This document shows positions 59,590 through 64,000 of a stretch of 64,000 nt of DNA, piece by piece. Every line of letters starts with the position of its first letter. Within the stretch, counting starts at the first letter, position 1. The stretch covers positions 5,518,001-5,582,000 of the forward strand of contig NZ_AP022577.1 of NCBI RefSeq assembly GCF_010730955.1, given 5' to 3'. This DNA is from Mycolicibacterium aubagnense. GTDB taxonomy: Bacteria > Actinomycetota > Actinomycetes > Mycobacteriales > Mycobacteriaceae. The notes under the pieces were generated by a model, which did not search any database, was not told the origin of the DNA, and worked only from the letters and a program-made list of their open reading frames with translations. A program made the translations under genes and the position numbers.

Positions 59590-61812
59590 ATGACGACTTT
59601 CAGTTCTCCACCCATCCACGTAGTACCGCCGCCCGCTCCCACGCCGCGGTGGCACAGACTCCTGCCGCGCACCCGCAGGCGCAAAACGGCCGTCGCCGCC
59701 GGAGTCACGGTGGTCCTCGTCGCGGGCGTGCTGGGCGCGTGCTACGAGGCCACGCCCGGAGGCACGCTCTGGGGCGTCGAGAAGACGGTGTTTCCGGGTC
59801 ACGCGCAGGACGTCGCGCTGACGGCCGTCGTGAACGACCTGAAGGCGGCGCAGGACATCCTGGGCAGCGGACAGCAGCCCACGCCCGATCAGTTGACGGC
59901 CGCTCGTACGTCACTCAACGAAGCCAAGCAGGGTCTGGACTACCTGTCGCCCTCGTCGCAGCGGGCGAGTCTGCAGAACCTCTACCTCCAACTGACACAA
60001 GAACTTCTGCAATACACGCCTGATTCGGCGCAGCAATTGCCGGCGTTGCCCGCGCCACCCGCCGAGCCGCAGGCCGCCGATCCGGGCAGCGCCGCGCAGA
60101 CACCTGAGGTGGCACTGATGAGCGCCACCGCACCTACTTGGGGATACCAGGATTCGGCCGGGAGCACGGCCCCCGTCGACCAGATGTCGGACACCTTCGT
60201 CCCGCCGCCGCCAGGCGTGCCCGACGCGCCTGCCGCTGACTGGTCGCAGCCGGTGGATCCGCCGTTGACGCCGAACCTCCAAGAGCTCGGCAACTACGAT
60301 CCGTCCTGGGGGCAGCTGTATGGCTACAACCCCGGAGCTTGGTACAACTACGACCTCGGCGGCTACAACCAGTACGGCTACGACTTCCTCGGTTTCGACC
60401 GGTGGGGATACGACCGGTGGGGATACGACCGGTGGGGCTACGACCGCCGGGGCTACAACTGGTCCGGCTATAACTGGTCCGGTTACGACCGCGACGGCTG
60501 GGATCGAGGCGGCCGCAACGAATGGGGCCAGCGGCGCGACCATCCCGACGACCCGCGCAATCAGGCCTGGTACGACAACCATCACCCGTACGAGCAGTAC
60601 TACCAATGGAAGTTCCGGAACGACGATCCGGTATACGAACGCACACAGTGGGATCAGGCCCACGGATTCAAACCGAACCAGTACCGGAACTGGAACATGA
60701 ACCGGGACTGGCACGATCCGCGCAGTCGTGACTGGGCGCCGCCGGCCACCGCCGGGAGTGCCCCGCATTCGATCACCGCTGCGAGCACGCATGTCTCGTC
60801 GCCGGTCGTGAACCTGAATGTCTCACTGGCCCAGTTCATCTCCACCGACAAGGCGACGGCTGCCTCCGGGCCGCTATTGACCGACCTTGGGCGCAAGCCC
60901 ACCCGCGATATCACCAAGGACCTCGACGCGACCGCCACCAAGGTTGCCGCGGTGATGCCCGCGACTCCGGTTCCGGGCACCGGCGCGCCGGTTGTCAACC
61001 ACCAAACACCTTCGGCGCCGCCGGCGTTGACGGCGGTCGTGCCGAGCGCGCCGCCGTCGAAGGTGCCGGCCGGATTCACCGCACCCGAGCTCGCGCCGGT
61101 ACCCCTGCCGGCACCGCAAGGCAAACCACAGACCGCGCCGAGTGGTCGTACACCGGGTTCTGGCCTGAACAACGTTCCGGGAGCTACGGCTGTTGTGCCG
61201 AAGGACGGTTCGCCGAATCCGGTTGTGGTGCCGCCTGACGAGCCGAAATCGGCAACGGTGCCCAACCCGGTTGTGGTGCCGCCTGACGAGCCGAAATCGG
61301 CAACGGTGCCCAACCCGGTTGTGGTGCCGAATCCCGTCGTGCCGCCGGCCGCGCCGAAGGCCGCGACTCCGCCCGCGCCTGATGTGGCGCCGCCGAGCGC
61401 GGCACCGCTGCCACGTGAGGCGAATCTGGTTCCTCCAACACCGGTTTCGGAGCCGCAGGCTCCTCCGGCGAAGCAGATCCCGCAAGAGTCACCTCAGCAG
61501 CAGTCCGCGCCGAAGCCACCGGTGAATCACGTGCCGGCGCCCGACGGCCCGGCGCCTGAGGCCACCGCTCCACCTGTTCCGGTTCGCCAGGCACCCGTAC
61601 GGCAAGCCCCGGCGCCGCAGGAGCAGGCTCCGGTTCGGCAGGCACCGCCGCCTGTGCATGAAGTACCGCCGCCGGCACCGGTGCACGAGGCACCCCCTCC
61701 GCCGCCACCGCCGGTGCACGAGGCGCCGCCGCCACCACCTGCACCGCGGCCGGCGCCCGAGCCGTCGCGGGGGTCTGGCAAGTGCTTCGGCCCGATGTGC
61801 CCACCCGCGTAG
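59590..61812 (+). CDS. Membrane-anchored repeat-rich protein with RsdA-like outer segment
   Basis: This 740-residue protein has one N-terminal membrane helix (about residues 35-55, VAAGVTVVLVAGVLGACYEA) after a short basic cytoplasmic stretch. The segment TPGGTLWGVEKTVFPGHAQ to about residue 140 resembles the outer segment of the anti-sigma factor RsdA/DUF5667, but the sigma-binding N-terminus is absent. A Tyr/Trp/Gly region with WGYDR repeats follows at about 271-310. The C-terminal half is Pro-rich, with a duplicated 16-residue unit and PVHEAPPPP repeats, ending in two Cys (GKCFGPMCPPA). GAGGAG before ATG 59590 decides the start. It may span or bind the cell wall; function is unknown. Confidence 0.75.
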   Translation: MTTFSSPPIHVVPPPAPTPRWHRLLPRTRRRKTAVAAGVTVVLVAGVLGACYEATPGGTLWGVEKTVFPGHAQDVALTAVVNDLKAAQDILGSGQQPTPDQLTAARTSLNEAKQGLDYLSPSSQRASLQNLYLQLTQELLQYTPDSAQQLPALPAPPAEPQAADPGSAAQTPEVALMSATAPTWGYQDSAGSTAPVDQMSDTFVPPPPGVPDAPAADWSQPVDPPLTPNLQELGNYDPSWGQLYGYNPGAWYNYDLGGYNQYGYDFLGFDRWGYDRWGYDRWGYDRRGYNWSGYNWSGYDRDGWDRGGRNEWGQRRDHPDDPRNQAWYDNHHPYEQYYQWKFRNDDPVYERTQWDQAHGFKPNQYRNWNMNRDWHDPRSRDWAPPATAGSAPHSITAASTHVSSPVVNLNVSLAQFISTDKATAASGPLLTDLGRKPTRDITKDLDATATKVAAVMPATPVPGTGAPVVNHQTPSAPPALTAVVPSAPPSKVPAGFTAPELAPVPLPAPQGKPQTAPSGRTPGSGLNNVPGATAVVPKDGSPNPVVVPPDEPKSATVPNPVVVPPDEPKSATVPNPVVVPNPVVPPAAPKAATPPAPDVAPPSAAPLPREANLVPPTPVSEPQAPPAKQIPQESPQQQSAPKPPVNHVPAPDGPAPEATAPPVPVRQAPVRQAPAPQEQAPVRQAPPPVHEVPPPAPVHEAPPPPPPPVHEAPPPPPAPRPAPEPSRGSGKCFGPMCPPA
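60403..60520 (+). repeat. Coding repeats WGYDR/SGYNW
   Basis: 15-base units, near identical for the first three, encode WGYDR three times and then drift to RGYNW, SGYNW, SGYDR and DGWDR. They give a short, aromatic, Gly-rich low-complexity block within the membrane-anchored protein. Confidence 0.8.
61216..61330 (+). repeat. 48-bp tandem duplication in the Pro-rich tail
   Basis: Two near-identical 48-base units (61216-61263 and 61264-61311) encode NPVVVPPDEPKSATVP, followed by a partial third copy. The units differ at one base, which points to a recent in-frame duplication. Confidence 0.85.
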
Positions 61813-61856
61813 CCCGTTCCGCTGTCGACGTGTACCGCCGGGTGCAAGGCGGACGC

Positions 61857-61915
61857 CGAGCGTGGGGGCTGCCGAGGCTGCGGTCGGCGTGTCGCCTCGT
61901 CAGTTCCCACGCTCG
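61857..61915. terminator. Nested hairpin between convergent genes
   Basis: Outer arms CGAGCGTGGG/CCCACGCTCG (61857-61866 and 61906-61915) enclose inner arms CGAGGC/GCCTCG (61873-61878 and 61894-61899). It ends 7 bases before the MFS gene's stop. A role as bidirectional terminator is likely, though there is no T-run. Confidence 0.5.
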
Positions 61916-61921
61916 ACGTGG

Positions 61922-63142
61922 CTACACTTCCGACCGTTCGTCCTCGTCAACGGAACTGGCGCGCAAGGGATCCGCGGTCACCGGGACCAAGGGCACCGCC
62001 AATACCGGGAACAGTGCGCACACCGCGAACGCGGCCGGGAAGCCGAAGACTCCGATCAGCGCCCCGAATGCCGGTGGCACGATGCCCGCCGTCAACAATT
62101 GCGTGGTGTTCTGCACGCCCAACGCGCGTCCGCTCCAGAATGGCCCGGCGATTTCGGCGATTGCGGTAAAGGACAAGCCATTATCGGTGACCGTGACAAC
62201 GGATGCCACCACCATGACGAATACCGCCACCGGCCAGTGCAAGTAATCGCACAGAGCCAACAGCCCCATCGTGGCACCCGCCAAGACGGCAATCACCCGG
62301 ACCGGATGGAGCCGCGAACCCGTCAGATCGGACCACCGTCCGGCGCCGATTCGCCCTGCCGCGCCGCATAGTTGGGCGACCGTCACCATCGCGCCCGCCG
62401 CGCCGGCGGACCAGCCGTGTGCCGTCATCAGCCAGACCAATGAGAAAGTCCATACCAGGCACTGGGGGACCACCAGCAGCACCGACACCGCGTGGATGCG
62501 GGCCAGCACCGAGGACCCGCGATACGGGTTGGCCAGATCGGTTGCGGGGGCCGATGATCGGGGCGGCCGCGGCGGATCGATGACGCCGGCGGCGGTCACC
62601 ACAGCCGCAACCAAACAGGCGATGGCGGGGAACAACAGCGCGGCGGAGACTCCCGAAGATTCGGCCAGTCGCGGAATTACCAAGGCGCCCAGTCCAACTC
62701 CCAGTGGTTGCGCCGTCTGCCGAATGCCCATGACCAGTCCACGCTGCTCCGGTGGGAACCAGCCGACGACCAGCCGGCCACTCGCGGAATTGGAGCTGGC
62801 GGCCGCCATGCCGCCCAGTAGCAGGAACGCTCCGACCGCCACCAACGAGTCGGCCCAGGCGGCCGCGAACGCCGCCAGTGAGGTCAGCAACGCCCCGGCC
62901 GTCAGCACGAATCGCTCACCGACGCGGTCGACGACCCAGCCCCAGGCGATGAGCGTCAGCACCATCCCGAAACTCGGCATGGCCGACACCAGCCCGGCGC
63001 GCGACAGGTCCAACCCGCGTTCGCCGTGCAGCGTCGGGATCAGGAAGGCCGCCCCGTTGATGAAGACGTTGGCACACATCGTCGAGCCGAGGGCGATCAC
63101 GAGCATCGACCAGCGGCGGACGGCTGAGACGGAAGTGACCAT
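61922..63142 (-). CDS. MFS transporter
   Basis: This 406-residue major facilitator has twelve hydrophobic spans. The loop 2-3 signature reads GWVVDRVGERFVLTAGALL, repeated in weaker form as GRWSDLTGSRLHPVRVIAVL in the second half. An Arg/Gly-rich MGIRQTAQPLGVGLGALV segment lies in helix 5. It is probably a proton-coupled exporter or uptake carrier; the substrate is unknown. It converges on the repeat-rich protein and is divergent from the lipase, with 75 AT-rich bases between. Confidence 0.88.
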   Translation of the reverse strand: MVTSVSAVRRWSMLVIALGSTMCANVFINGAAFLIPTLHGERGLDLSRAGLVSAMPSFGMVLTLIAWGWVVDRVGERFVLTAGALLTSLAAFAAAWADSLVAVGAFLLLGGMAAASSNSASGRLVVGWFPPEQRGLVMGIRQTAQPLGVGLGALVIPRLAESSGVSAALLFPAIACLVAAVVTAAGVIDPPRPPRSSAPATDLANPYRGSSVLARIHAVSVLLVVPQCLVWTFSLVWLMTAHGWSAGAAGAMVTVAQLCGAAGRIGAGRWSDLTGSRLHPVRVIAVLAGATMGLLALCDYLHWPVAVFVMVVASVVTVTDNGLSFTAIAEIAGPFWSGRALGVQNTTQLLTAGIVPPAFGALIGVFGFPAAFAVCALFPVLAVPLVPVTADPLRASSVDEDERSEV

Positions 63143-63217
63143 GGGCTCATGGTGCCATCGCCATTCTCAAAATATGAATGAATATCTCACTATATGGAAA
63201 CCGTTAAGTTCGACAAC

Positions 63218-64000
63218 ATGGCTCTGTGGGCGCACCTTTCCCGGTTGACGGCGGCTTTCGCGGCCGGCCTGATGGTGGTGGCGGTACCGATACCGGCGGC
63301 GTCGGCGGCCGCTCCGAATTGGTCAGGTTTGGACACCCGGGCATTCGCCGCGCCGGTGCCGCAGCCGGGCACGCTCATCACGGCGGTACCACTGGATCCG
63401 GTGTTGTCGGTCGCCGCCGCGGCGCGCGCCTATCGAATCCTGTATTCGACTACCGACCAACACAATTCACCTGCGGTGAGTACCGGGGTGGTGTTCATCC
63501 CCAAAGGACCGGCGCCACCGGGCGGCTGGCCCGTGCTTGCCTGGGCGCACGGCACCGTCGGCCTCGGTGATGACTGCACGCCCTCGGCTCAACCCCGTAG
63601 CCAGCGTGACAACGAATACCTGTCCCATTGGTTGGAGCAGGGATACGTGGTCGTCGGTTCCGACTACACCGGCCTCGGCACGCCGGGCCTGATGAGTTAT
63701 CTCAACAGCGTCGCCACCGCGCACGCCATCATCGACTCGGTGATTGCCGCGCACCACCTGGACTTGCCGCTGTCACCGAAGTGGGCGTTGGTCGGCCAGT
63801 CCCAGGGCGGCGCCGCCGCGGTGGCGAGCGCCCGGTGGGCGACCGAATTCAGCCGGGGGACGGGCCTGGACTATCGCGGAGTGGTGGCCACCGGCACTCC
63901 GGCCAATATCGATGACGTGGTCATCACCGCAGGTCCCGACATGGTGCTACCGCCCGGCTTGGGGCCTATCGCGTCGGCCTACGCCGCCTACATTCTGGCG
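63218..64000 (+). CDS. Secreted lipase/alpha-beta hydrolase (partial, 3' end beyond window)
   Basis: The 261 visible codons start with a Sec signal peptide (LTAAFAAGLMVVAVPIPAASA). The rest matches secretory lipases (LIP family): RAYRILYSTTDQHNSPA, VLAWAHGTVGLGDDCTPS, the YVVVGSDYTGLGTPG segment and the nucleophile elbow VGQSQGGAAA. The catalytic Asp and His lie beyond the right edge. It should hydrolyse lipid esters outside the cell. ATG 63218 is preferred; ATG 63194 eight codons upstream is in frame and possible. Confidence 0.85.
   Translation, partial: MALWAHLSRLTAAFAAGLMVVAVPIPAASAAAPNWSGLDTRAFAAPVPQPGTLITAVPLDPVLSVAAAARAYRILYSTTDQHNSPAVSTGVVFIPKGPAPPGGWPVLAWAHGTVGLGDDCTPSAQPRSQRDNEYLSHWLEQGYVVVGSDYTGLGTPGLMSYLNSVATAHAIIDSVIAAHHLDLPLSPKWALVGQSQGGAAAVASARWATEFSRGTGLDYRGVVATGTPANIDDVVITAGPDMVLPPGLGPIASAYAAYILA

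Noticed and set aside
63143..63217. AT-rich near-palindrome between MFS and lipase genes
   Set aside because: The inverted repeat around 63170-63190 is imperfect and may be promoter AT content.

Overview
The window is 64 kb of high-GC DNA from a Mycobacterium/Mycolicibacterium chromosome. The genus call rests on the gene set and order: the Pup ligase block pafA-pafB-pafC-tatA-tatC-helY, the ligA/gatC-gatA-pfkA-gatB block, and the lppZ-doxX-cfp6-ilvB-ilvN-ilvC-serA-leuB block all keep the order known from M. tuberculosis. MmpS/MmpL proteins and lipobox lipoproteins fit too, as do the many genes whose start codon lies 6-8 bases after a TAnnnT -10 hexamer. The second and third blocks are one locus in M. 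tuberculosis; the pafA block is a distant one, so this chromosome is rearranged relative to that species. The copper amine oxidase operon and the desaturase-reductase fusion suggest a metabolically broad, environmental rapid grower. No rRNA, tRNA, IS element, prophage or CRISPR array was seen.

Region 1 (1-10.5 kb) is catabolic. A partial AraC regulator is divergent from a fused membrane di-iron hydroxylase/reductase. An operon then runs leftward: aldehyde dehydrogenase, copper amine oxidase, universal stress protein, APC permease. Its divergent neighbour is a PucR regulator. Region 2 (10.5-17.3 kb) is accessory. An mmpS-mmpL pair, a 51-residue Cys/His protein and a CsoR-family repressor surround four copies of one 16-bp palindrome (ATACCC-N4-GGGTAT) and look like a self-contained regulon. 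A Tat-exported cupin, a small secreted protein and an alpha/beta hydrolase/TetR pair with two operator palindromes follow.

Region 3 (17.3-31.4 kb) holds the pupylation/PafBC/Tat/helY block, an MBL hydrolase, a DUF4333 protein, a 5'-3' exonuclease, pepE, an ABC1 kinase, a methyltransferase and a YjbR protein. Region 4 (31.4-46.7 kb) holds ligA, a membrane aminopropyltransferase with three DUF partners, an ACT protein, the GatCAB amidotransferase genes interleaved with pfkA and a secreted phosphodiesterase, then lppZ, doxX and cfp6.

Region 5 (46.7-55.4 kb) is branched-chain amino acid and serine synthesis. A leader peptide rich in Leu and Val followed by a terminator hairpin precedes ilvB-ilvN-ilvC; a quinone reductase, an FAD oxidoreductase and serA-leuB follow. 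Region 6 (55.4-64 kb) is lineage-specific: a class A beta-lactamase with Tat and lipobox signals, a lipoprotein, a decayed DHFR-family gene, two small membrane proteins, a 740-residue repeat-rich secreted or anchored protein, an MFS transporter and a lipase cut by the right edge.

The strongest candidates for something new are the four-box CsoR-like/MmpSL regulon, the aminopropyltransferase-DUF cluster, the repeat-rich surface protein, and several perfect palindromes placed exactly at divergent promoters.
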